DNA of 64,000 nucleotides from CAXQZM01 sp965229645 (GTDB taxonomy: Bacteria > Pseudomonadota > Alphaproteobacteria > UBA7985). A program made the position numbers and the translations under genes. Shown piece by piece: positions 26,152-33,183 of this stretch. The notes under the pieces are model-generated. The model did not search any database. It saw nothing but the letters and a program-made list of their open reading frames with translations, and was not told the DNA's origin. Every line of letters begins with the position of its first letter. Position 1 is the first letter of the stretch. The stretch spans positions 2,852,001-2,916,000 of the forward strand of contig OZ245893.1 in assembly GCA_965229645.1 (NCBI GenBank), written 5' to 3'.

Positions 26152-27429
26152 ATGCTGCAGAGAAGCTTGTCCTTACATTTTGAAATTGTCGCGCTTGGAG
26201 TTTTGTCCCTCCTGATAATTGCCTCGGAGACCTATTTCACTGTCTTTATTGTAAGGCAAATTGGCTTCACAAACCAAGTTCTAGTCTCAGTTATCTTAAT
26301 TGCTGGGTTTAGTTTCGTTGCCTGGTGGGGAATGTTTATCTTACTTGCCAGGATTTGGCGGCGTATTCATCATGAGTATGTAGCTTTTCGGCAGCGAGAG
26401 GTTCATGAACCCCCTGAACAGGTCACAGGGGTCTACGGTCCAGAGTTCGGTCAGGCTGAAATGTACTTGGGGAGTGATTTTGTAAGTTTCATTTCTGCAA
26501 TCGTTTCTGGTGTTATTGCCATAATCTTGCTGACCATCCAAAATACCTGGCCACTCTTATGGATGGGAGTTGCATTCGGCGCGATCTTAGCGATCAGCTT
26601 CTTAGTCGGTCGCCGGCTCGCAAAGCGCCTGGATTATGCAAAATCTAGGTCAGCTTCCCTTAGCCGTTTGATCACAAACGCCGATGTAGGATTGGGCAGA
26701 GATGAAAATAGAGCTCTATTACGTACGCAAACCAAACTTGTCGAGGCGAGATTGCGGTCGATTTTCATAGCATCGAGACGCTTCTCAATGCCTGCCGCAG
26801 CCTATAGTTGGTTCTCTAGCTCCTTTTATCTCATTTTGATTCTAGCCCTGGCGTTCTCGTGGGGGGTCGAGTTGATAGACGCCCGCATGTTCGCTCTGTT
26901 TAGTGGATTGGCGCTTATTCTGGGAAGTCGCCTTAATATCTTGTTCTCCTCACTCGCCAACATTCAAGGATTTTGGATAACCCTTTCACGGTTACGTAAG
27001 AATTTTGGCGCTTTGAGTGAAGCATCCTCATCACCAGATGTGAGGGAAGCTATTACTGAGGCTGTAATTGAGGTATTGCGGGAGAAGCAGGTCGCCATGG
27101 TAACGGGCGCATCAGGCGTCGGGAAATCTACGTCGCTACGAACAAAGGCATCGCAGGACCCGTCCATTGCTTATATCGATCCAAGTCAAGCTGACTTGTG
27201 GGAAGGGCCATCTGACCTTTTGGCTTCACTTGCTGAATATTGCGCGGCAAACCCAGATGAGATTCGCATTCTCATTATTGATGAGCTTCTCAATTCAGCA
27301 CCAATAGAACGCTTGCCCACCGTTCTTGAGCAATTGGACCAATTTCCATTTTCCACGCTGGTCGTGTTACATGACGCCGCGGAGAAAGTAGATGTCAATC
27401 GATATCGAATTTTTACTGTACGAAATTAG
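26152..27429 (+). CDS. Six-helix ABC-exporter-like membrane protein with Walker A/B core but no signature motif
   Basis: 425 residues; ATG preceded by AGAAGGA. Six hydrophobic segments at about 11-34, 43-66, 108-128, 132-152, 222-240 and 244-268. The C-terminal domain is only about 115 residues. It contains Walker A VTGASGVGKSTSL (GxxGxGKST, residues 318-330), a Q-loop-like IAYIDPSQADLWEGPSDLL (339-357), Walker B RILIIDELLN (372-381, with D377-E378) and an H-loop-like STLVVLHDAAEKVDVNRYRI (401-420). Walker A and B are only about 45 residues apart, leaving no room for the helical subdomain or an LSGGQ motif. These are exactly the parts carried by the upstream gene product. The two proteins are therefore probably one heterodimer with one ATP site. 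Confidence 0.75.
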   Translation: MLQRSLSLHFEIVALGVLSLLIIASETYFTVFIVRQIGFTNQVLVSVILIAGFSFVAWWGMFILLARIWRRIHHEYVAFRQREVHEPPEQVTGVYGPEFGQAEMYLGSDFVSFISAIVSGVIAIILLTIQNTWPLLWMGVAFGAILAISFLVGRRLAKRLDYAKSRSASLSRLITNADVGLGRDENRALLRTQTKLVEARLRSIFIASRRFSMPAAAYSWFSSSFYLILILALAFSWGVELIDARMFALFSGLALILGSRLNILFSSLANIQGFWITLSRLRKNFGALSEASSSPDVREAITEAVIEVLREKQVAMVTGASGVGKSTSLRTKASQDPSIAYIDPSQADLWEGPSDLLASLAEYCAANPDEIRILIIDELLNSAPIERLPTVLEQLDQFPFSTLVVLHDAAEKVDVNRYRIFTVRN

Positions 27430-27592
27430 GCCATTTCGTAACCTTACACATCGTATGTATTGGGTGCATGAAGATATGGTTTATGATGGAATTTTCAAAT
27501 TTCTGACGTAGCCTGACTGGAGAGATACCACCTCCACGTTTGGGTCAAATTTGGAACACTTTTCCTGTATTTGTAACAATTTTAGTTATGTA
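27430..27592. other. AT-rich intergenic stretch downstream of the split ABC pair
   Basis: 163 bp between the transporter pair and the IS3 left end. No open frame of note, no clear hairpin terminator and no repeat copy were seen. Its composition matches the AT-rich island. Confidence 0.5.
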
Positions 27593-27659
27593 TGAGGTGG
27601 TCCCAAGAAATTGGACAATGGTTTAGTGAGGGTCAATCGTTAAGAAAGGACGACGACAC

Positions 27660-27971
27660 ATGCCTAAACGCAGAACATTTAGCCCAGAGCTCAAGGTTAG
27701 AATAGCCCTTGATGCTCTTCATGGTGAGCTGACGGGTCAGCAGATAGCCAGCAAGTACAAGATCTCTACAGGTCAGGTTTGCACCTTTAAGAAGCAAGCG
27801 ATTGCGAACATGACAGAGGGTTTTGAGCGGGCCAGCCCTAAGGCACGCAAGAAGTCTGAGGCAGAAGCACCAGACGTCAAATCACTTCACGCCAAGATTG
27901 GTCAACTGACGATGGAACGGGATTTTTTAGCCGACGGGCTCCAGCGGATCGGGATCAGCGCAAAGCCATGA
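27660..27971 (+). CDS. IS3-family transposase OrfA
   Basis: 103 residues starting MPKRRTFSPELKVRIALDAL. The helix-turn-helix (GQQIASKYKISTGQVCTFKK) is followed by a leucine-zipper-like helix (LHAKIGQLTMERDFLADGLQ), the DNA-binding and dimerisation parts of the IS3 OrfA/OrfAB transposase. AAAGGA lies upstream of the ATG. The TGA stop overlaps the ATG of orfB (ATGA at 27968-27971), so coupling by stop-start is possible in addition to or instead of the -1 frameshift usual in this family. Confidence 0.95.
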   Translation: MPKRRTFSPELKVRIALDALHGELTGQQIASKYKISTGQVCTFKKQAIANMTEGFERASPKARKKSEAEAPDVKSLHAKIGQLTMERDFLADGLQRIGISAKP

Positions 27972-28888
27972 TCCAGCTTGAGCCCAGCAAAAATAAACCC
28001 AGCATCACGCGCCAATGCTCGTTGCTCAACATTTCGCGTTCCAGCCTCTACTATCACGCTAAGGGGGAAAGCGCCGAGAACCTTGAGCTTATGCGTCAAA
28101 TCGATAAGCTGTTCACCAAGCATCCGTTTTATGGCTCGCGCCAAATCGTGCGATCTTTGGCTATGCAGGGTGTTCGGGTGGGGCGTCACCGCGTACGTCG
28201 GTTGATGAAGCTCATGGGGCTCTGCACGATTTATCAGAAGCCCAACACCAGCAAACCCCACCCTGATCATCGGATTTATCCGTATTTGCTGCGTGAGCTG
28301 AACATTGAAAAAGCCAACCAGGTTTGGTGTACGGACATCACTTATATCCCTGCATCTGGTGGGTTCTTCTATCTGGTGGCGATCATGGATTGGGCGACAC
28401 GCAAGGTTCTCTCATGGCGATTAAGCAACACGATGACGGCAGATTTTTGTGTTGAGGCACTCAAAGAGGCCATAGAGCTCTATGGCGCGCCGCAGATATT
28501 TAATTCTGACCAAGGCAGTCAATTCACCAGCCACGAGTTTACGAAGGTGCTGCTTGATGCGGGCGTCAAAATCAGCATGGATGGCAAGGGTAGGTGTATG
28601 GATAACATCTTCATCGAGCGGCTCTGGAGATCGCTCAAGTATGAGTGCATCTATCTGCATGAGATCTGCAATGGCTTTGAGGCCAAGAAATTGATTGGTG
28701 AATGGTTTGGCTTTTACAACGATGAACGCCCTCACAGCTCACTTGAGGGTAAGACGCCTGCCGAGGCCTATGAAAAGAGAGATACGGCCTTGTCACCCCA
28801 TCCCCCCACTCGCCCTAACGGGCTCGCGGGTGGAGAGGTGACAAGGCTGGGACCAGATGCTAACACACACCTAAAAATGGCAGCATGA
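27968..28888 (+). CDS. IS3-family transposase OrfB (DDE integrase)
   Basis: 306 residues. The rve-type integrase core has the three acids in NQVWCTDITYIPASGG, IFNSDQGSQFTSHEF and NIFIERLWRSLKYE. The HTH_21 region HPFYGSRQIVRSLAMQGV precedes it, and NDERPHSSLEGKTPAEAY follows. The frame is intact and ends within the right part of the element, 35 bp before the terminal repeat. It catalyses copy-paste transposition with OrfA. Confidence 0.95.
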   Translation: MIQLEPSKNKPSITRQCSLLNISRSSLYYHAKGESAENLELMRQIDKLFTKHPFYGSRQIVRSLAMQGVRVGRHRVRRLMKLMGLCTIYQKPNTSKPHPDHRIYPYLLRELNIEKANQVWCTDITYIPASGGFFYLVAIMDWATRKVLSWRLSNTMTADFCVEALKEAIELYGAPQIFNSDQGSQFTSHEFTKVLLDAGVKISMDGKGRCMDNIFIERLWRSLKYECIYLHEICNGFEAKKLIGEWFGFYNDERPHSSLEGKTPAEAYEKRDTALSPHPPTRPNGLAGGEVTRLGPDANTHLKMAA

Positions 28889-28947
28889 ACAACCTAATCG
28901 CTCACTAAATTCGCTGCCAACCTGTCCAACTAACCAGGACCACCTCA

Positions 28948-29239
28948 GTATATGATTTTGGACAATGCCTTTGACTGGGCTTTGCTTATTATTCCAGCGG
29001 AAATTAAATATGATCTGCATGCAAGTTCCCTCTTTGGGGGCTCGTGTGCCAGCGCCTACCACCCTTTCGGCCAGGCTTCGCTTGGCAAAGCACAAAGTTC
29101 GCGCCGTCTGGACTTCCTGCCACCGATCAGTGTTGGATCCTGCGACTTCGCTTCGCTGCGCGCTGGATGACGTCGGGTGGAAGCTAGCTACATTTAGTGC
29201 CTCACATCCGCCCTTTTCCAGCAGAGGAGCTCCTCAATA
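28948..29239. other. Non-coding remnant between IS3 and the inverted IS66 scrap
   Basis: About 290 bp. Open frames exist but none resembles a protein family. Composition shifts from AT-rich to GC-rich near 29040. Short runs such as GGCTTCGCTTGGC and GACTTCGCTTCGCTGCG look like decayed inverted repeats. Nothing firmer can be said. Confidence 0.4.
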
Positions 29240-29315
29240 AGCGCGTTAACCTCTTGCGCGATGGCATTACCTTGGGAGGCAAAGACACCCACGAGCATGG
29301 GCCATGCAGGCCATT
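29240..29315 (-). pseudogene. Inverted IS66-family TnpC scrap
   Basis: On the minus strand the sequence reads LVGVFASQGNAIAQEVNALI, aligning with FVDVFASQGSAIAQEAIARI of the remnant at 24060-24590. Only about 25 codons remain. The two fragments are in opposite orientation and bracket the AT-rich island, so the island may have been carried or rearranged between IS66 copies. Confidence 0.65.
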
Positions 29316-29330
29316 TACTCCGTTCAGGGA

Positions 29331-30029
29331 CTAGCTACCAAGCGGCAGCGCCATCAGCTTGGGGCTGATGGCTTTGAGCTTGGCGCGTGCGGCTTGCATC
29401 GACTGCGGCTGGGCCATGAGGCGGGCGCATTGGGCCCAGAAGGGGGGCTGATGATGGGGTTCCTTCAAGTGCGCGACTTCGTGCGCGACCAAGTAGTCTT
29501 GCAACAAAGGATCGGCGCACATGATTCGCCAGTTGAAACTAAGCGCGCCGCCCGACGTGCACGACCCCCAGCGGGACTTGGTGTCCCGAAGCGTTAGCCG
29601 TGCGATGGGCCGCCCGAGTTGATCGGCTTTGGCGTGGGCCAAGGGCGGGATCGTTCGCTTTGCTAAGGCTTTTAGCAGTCTCGATAAGTCGTCCCCAGGG
29701 CAACTCGACCGAACAACCAGGCGGTCTGGGTCCAAAGCGGGCTTTGGTCCATAGGTCACGGGTAGGAGGTGGCCGTTGACGGGGATCTCGGTCCCTTGGA
29801 TCAGCGGTTGGCTGTTGGCGAGGATCTTGGCGCGGCGCGGTCTGACCCAGTCCGCCTTGTCCTGGACAAATCGCAGGCCTCGATCCAGGCTGATGCCAGG
29901 GGGCAGGGTCAGGCGGACGTTGCCCGTGCGCGCGTCCAAACGGAATTGCAGACGCTTGGCCCGCGGGTTGCGGGTCACCTCAACGGGCACATCCTCGCCC
30001 GATACTTTGAGGGTCGTCAAAGTTGACAT
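29331..30029 (-). CDS. YgjP-like DUF45 metallopeptidase family protein
   Basis: 232 residues. The zinc-binding HExxH is seen in YLVAHEVAHLKEPHH (about residues 180-194), with the DUF45 signature TKSRWGSCTSGGALSFNWRI upstream of it. The N-terminal RNPRAKRLQFRLDARTGNVR fits the family. DUF45 proteins are soluble, M48-like metal-dependent hydrolases; the E. coli homologue YgjP has been reported to act on UTP. It lies just outside the island, divergent from dapD. Confidence 0.85.
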   Translation of the reverse strand: MSTLTTLKVSGEDVPVEVTRNPRAKRLQFRLDARTGNVRLTLPPGISLDRGLRFVQDKADWVRPRRAKILANSQPLIQGTEIPVNGHLLPVTYGPKPALDPDRLVVRSSCPGDDLSRLLKALAKRTIPPLAHAKADQLGRPIARLTLRDTKSRWGSCTSGGALSFNWRIMCADPLLQDYLVAHEVAHLKEPHHQPPFWAQCARLMAQPQSMQAARAKLKAISPKLMALPLGS

Positions 30030-30158
30030 GCTTGGTCCCTGCCATAGGGTCGTCGGGGGACAGAAGGCGAATCTTCAAAAAAGACTCGTGATTCCTTGGG
30101 GCCATTTGTTTAGGATATTCCAGACGAGCCGCTTTATTTGGAATTAGGGAGAGCCGCC

Positions 30159-30989
30159 ATGGACTTGCGCCAACTAGAATACGTGATTGAACAAGCCTTT
30201 GACGCCCGCGACTCTGTTTCGGTGGAGACCCAAGGCGAAATTCGTGAAGCGGTGGACGAAACGCTCACCGCCCTCGACAGCGGCGCCTTGCGCGTCGCAG
30301 AGAAAATTGATGGGGCCTGGCAGGTCAACCAATGGGCCAAGAAGGCGGTTTTGCTCGGCTTTCGACTCAATCCCATGACCCAGATGGGTACCGCGCCTGG
30401 GGGGGGGACCTATTGGGACAAGGTGGCGGCAAAATGGCACCATTGGGACCAGGACCAGTGGCAGGCGGCGGCGTTTCGGGCTGTTCCTGGCTGTTTTGTG
30501 CGCCACTCGGCCTACATTGCGCCCAATGTGGTTTTGATGCCCTCGTTCGTGAATTTGGGGGCCTATGTCGATGAAGGCACCATGGTCGATACCTGGGCCA
30601 CCGTCGGTTCGTGCGCGCAAATCGGCAAGAACGTCCACCTCTCGGGCGGCGTCGGCATCGGCGGAGTCCTGGAACCTTTGCAAGCTGGGCCTGTGATTAT
30701 TGAGGACGATTGCTTCATCGGCGCGCGCTCAGAAGTTGTCGAGGGTGTGGTCGTCGAGACGGGCGCGGTCCTCGCCATGGGGGTTTTCATCTCCTCCACC
30801 ACCAAAATCGTCTATCGGGAGACGGGCCAGATCATCACAGGGCGTGTCCCCGCCTACTCCGTCGTCGTGCCTGGATCGCTGCCCAATTCGGACCCGAGCA
30901 AGCCGTCGCTGGCCTGCGCCGTGATCGTCAAAACCGTCGATGCACAGACCCGTGCCAAGACCGCCGTCAACGAGTTGCTGCGCGATTAG
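30159..30989 (+). CDS. dapD: 2,3,4,5-tetrahydropyridine-2,6-dicarboxylate N-succinyltransferase
   Basis: 276 residues from ATG at 30159 with AGGGAG 6 bp upstream; an in-frame codon at 30138 is less likely. Left-handed parallel beta-helix hexapeptide repeats run from about residue 110 (AYIAPNVVLMPSFVNLGAYV, then DEGTMVDTWATVGSCAQIGK), with DDCFIGARSEVVEGVVVETG following. It succinylates tetrahydrodipicolinate in lysine and meso-diaminopimelate synthesis. dapE follows 72 bp later, so the succinyl branch is encoded together. Confidence 0.96.
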   Translation: MDLRQLEYVIEQAFDARDSVSVETQGEIREAVDETLTALDSGALRVAEKIDGAWQVNQWAKKAVLLGFRLNPMTQMGTAPGGGTYWDKVAAKWHHWDQDQWQAAAFRAVPGCFVRHSAYIAPNVVLMPSFVNLGAYVDEGTMVDTWATVGSCAQIGKNVHLSGGVGIGGVLEPLQAGPVIIEDDCFIGARSEVVEGVVVETGAVLAMGVFISSTTKIVYRETGQIITGRVPAYSVVVPGSLPNSDPSKPSLACAVIVKTVDAQTRAKTAVNELLRD

Positions 30990-31061
30990 AGACACGAATA
31001 AGGCAATGACGCGGCAGCAAGCGATGCGCGCGCGCCTTTGGGCCCTTGGGCCGCGCGCCTG

Positions 31062-32183
31062 ATGGATACTCTTAAGCTGGCGCAAGATTTGGTTCGCTGT
31101 CCGTCGGTGACCCCTGCGGAGGCAGGGGCCTTGCGCCTGTGCGAAACCTTCTTGAGCGCCCACGGGTTCGCGACGTGGCGGCTGCCTTACGGGGAGGTCG
31201 ATAATCTCTTCGCCCGGTTTGGGCACGCCAGCCCGCATCTATGCTTCGCGGGCCATACGGATGTCGTGCCCGTCGGCGACGAGACCGCCTGGACCCATCC
31301 CCCCTTTGCCGCCACCGTCGCCGATGGCCAGCTCGTCGGGCGGGGCGCCGAGGACATGAAGGGCAATATGGCCGCCGCCCTCGTGGCCGCTGCCGAGTTC
31401 TTGAGCGATCACCCTGATTTTGCCGGCTCCCTATCGTTCCTATTGACGGGGGATGAAGAGGGCCCTGCCCTGAACGGGACCGCAAAAGTGCTGTCTTGGA
31501 TGGCAGCGCAAGGGCATATTCCCGATCGGTGTATCGTGATGGAACCCACGGCCAGCCAAGTTCCAGGGGATACCTTGAAAATTGGGCGACGCGGGTCGCT
31601 CAACGCCACCTTGAGCGTTCGGGGCACGCAAGGCCACGCCGCCTATCCCGACAAGGCCGACAACCCTTTGCCGCGCTTGGTCGATTTGCTCAAGGCCCTG
31701 ATCCAGCGTCCCTTGGACAGCGGGACAGCCCACTTTGAACCGAGCAGTTTGGAACTGACGAGCCTGGATGTCGGTAACCCCGCCCCCAACGTGATCCCCG
31801 ACCAGGGGCAAGCCCGTTTCAATTCGCGCTTCAACGATCTCTGGACCCCAGAGACGCTGGAGGCGGAACTGCGCGCGCGGCTCGATTCGGTGGGCGTGGC
31901 TTACGATTTGGGGACAAGGTGCAACGCGGTCGCTTTTTTGACGCCGCCCGAGCGGCTTGCGATCCCGCTGGCGAACGCGCTGGAGCGGGCGACGGGAACG
32001 CGCCCCGCTTTCTCCACCACTGGCGGCACCTCCGACGCGCGCTTTATCCAGGCCTTTTGCCCAGTGGTAGAGATGGGTCTGGTCGGCAAGACCCTGCACC
32101 AAATCGACGAGGCGGTTCCCATCGATCATCTGGACACGCTTAAGGGGCTCTATAGATGCGCGCTTGACGCGCTGACGGCATGA
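31062..32183 (+). CDS. dapE: Succinyl-diaminopimelate desuccinylase
   Basis: 373 residues from ATG at 31062 (MDTLKLAQDLVRCPSVTP). M20 peptidase family: metal ligands in LCFAGHTDVVPVGD and GRGAEDMKGNMAAALVA, catalytic Glu in LTGDEEGPALNGT, and the dimerisation lid RGTQGHAAYPDKADNP. It hydrolyses N-succinyl-LL-diaminopimelate. The last codon overlaps the ATG of the following hydrolase gene (ATGA at 32180-32183). Confidence 0.96.
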   Translation: MDTLKLAQDLVRCPSVTPAEAGALRLCETFLSAHGFATWRLPYGEVDNLFARFGHASPHLCFAGHTDVVPVGDETAWTHPPFAATVADGQLVGRGAEDMKGNMAAALVAAAEFLSDHPDFAGSLSFLLTGDEEGPALNGTAKVLSWMAAQGHIPDRCIVMEPTASQVPGDTLKIGRRGSLNATLSVRGTQGHAAYPDKADNPLPRLVDLLKALIQRPLDSGTAHFEPSSLELTSLDVGNPAPNVIPDQGQARFNSRFNDLWTPETLEAELRARLDSVGVAYDLGTRCNAVAFLTPPERLAIPLANALERATGTRPAFSTTGGTSDARFIQAFCPVVEMGLVGKTLHQIDEAVPIDHLDTLKGLYRCALDALTA

Positions 32184-32986
32184 TCGCGCTCGCCGTCCTC
32201 GCGCCGCCCGTCCTTGCCTGGCTTGGGGTGTGCCTTTGGTTCTACCTTTACCAAGACCGACTGGTCTATGCGCGCGGCGGCGACCCGCCCAACATGGCGC
32301 GTGCCTGCGTCTATCCAGGCCAGGTCATCACCCTCCACCCCGATGCGCCAGAGCCCCTGGCGACCCTCAGTTGGTACTGGCCCGCCCGAGACGGGATGCC
32401 GACCATTCTGTTCTGCCACGGCAACAACCTGACCATCGAGGCGCGCGCGGCCTGGATGCAATTTGCCCTCGGGCAAGGATGGGGCCTGCTGCTGCTCGGC
32501 TATCGTGGCTACGGCGGCAATCCTGGAACGCCGTCGCAGACGGGCCTGACCGCCGACGGCCTTGCAGGGTTCGACTTTTTGGTGGGTCAGGGCGTCCCGA
32601 CCGAACAGATCCATCTGTTCGGCCACTCCCTCGGGGCTGCCGTGGCCTGTCAAGTGGCGGTAAGACGCCCGTGCCGCTCCCTTGGGCTGCTGTCCCCCTT
32701 CGATACGCTTACCGCTGCTGCTAAAGACCTATACCCCTTTCTGCCAACGCGTTTGATTTTGCGGGACTCGTGGCGGTCCATCGACACTTTGGGGCAGATC
32801 ACGTGCCCCCTTATGATTGTGGCGTCGGATCGGGATACGACGGTTCGCTTATGCCGATCTCGCCGCCTATTTGCAGCGGCGCCGTCGCCCAAGGAATTCC
32901 TCCTCATTCCCGGCCTTGACCATGGTGACTTGGCTTTGGCGGGCGCGCCGCGCGCGTTGGTAGATTTTTTCTGGCGGTGTCGTTAA
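32180..32986 (+). CDS. Membrane-anchored alpha/beta hydrolase, Bem46/YfhR type
   Basis: 268 residues. An N-terminal hydrophobic anchor (ALAVLAPPVLAWLGVCLWFY) precedes a serine-hydrolase core: oxyanion motif LFCHGNNLTIEARA, the Bem46-type GYRGYGGNPGTPS, nucleophile GHSLGAAVA, acid in MIVASDRDTTV and His in IPGLDHGDL. The substrate of this family is largely unknown. It is translationally coupled to dapE. Its stop codon TAA (32984-32986) is also the first three bases of repeat R5. Confidence 0.85.
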   Translation: MIALAVLAPPVLAWLGVCLWFYLYQDRLVYARGGDPPNMARACVYPGQVITLHPDAPEPLATLSWYWPARDGMPTILFCHGNNLTIEARAAWMQFALGQGWGLLLLGYRGYGGNPGTPSQTGLTADGLAGFDFLVGQGVPTEQIHLFGHSLGAAVACQVAVRRPCRSLGLLSPFDTLTAAAKDLYPFLPTRLILRDSWRSIDTLGQITCPLMIVASDRDTTVRLCRSRRLFAAAPSPKEFLLIPGLDHGDLALAGAPRALVDFFWRCR

Positions 32987-33182
32987 TACCAGCGGCGGTT
33001 GAGAATAACTTTTTTGATCGCTGGTATTAGGGCCGCGACTGCGGCCCCGTAGCGGCCCCGAGAATGGCGCGAAAGCGCCTCGGGGTATAAGCGAAGGCCC
33101 CGTCGGAGGCGAAACGCGAAGCGTTTCTGCCGTGAGACACAAAACGGCCAAAAAAGTGTCAACTTTTTAGCCGTTGGTATAA
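32984..33182 (+). repeat. Structured dispersed repeat R5
   Basis: Full-length copy from TAATACCAGCGGC to GCCGTTGGTATAA. The first three bases serve as the stop codon of the upstream hydrolase gene. H2-H4 are intact; H5 has lost one T and gained a mismatch. The right end is directly followed by the IS1380-family element; the IS target duplication ATAAA comes from this repeat's terminal TATAAA. Confidence 0.92.
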
Positions 33183-33183
33183 A

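Larger units (their letters stand above)
27593..28947 (+). mobile_element. Complete IS3-family insertion sequence
   Basis: The 25-bp terminal inverted repeats start TGAGGTGGTCC and end TTGGACA on their inner side (27593-27617 and 28923-28947). The element is flanked on both sides by GTA (27590-27592 and 28948-28950), a 3-bp target duplication. It carries orfA and orfB intact, so it is probably active. It was inserted into AT-rich island DNA. Confidence 0.95.
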
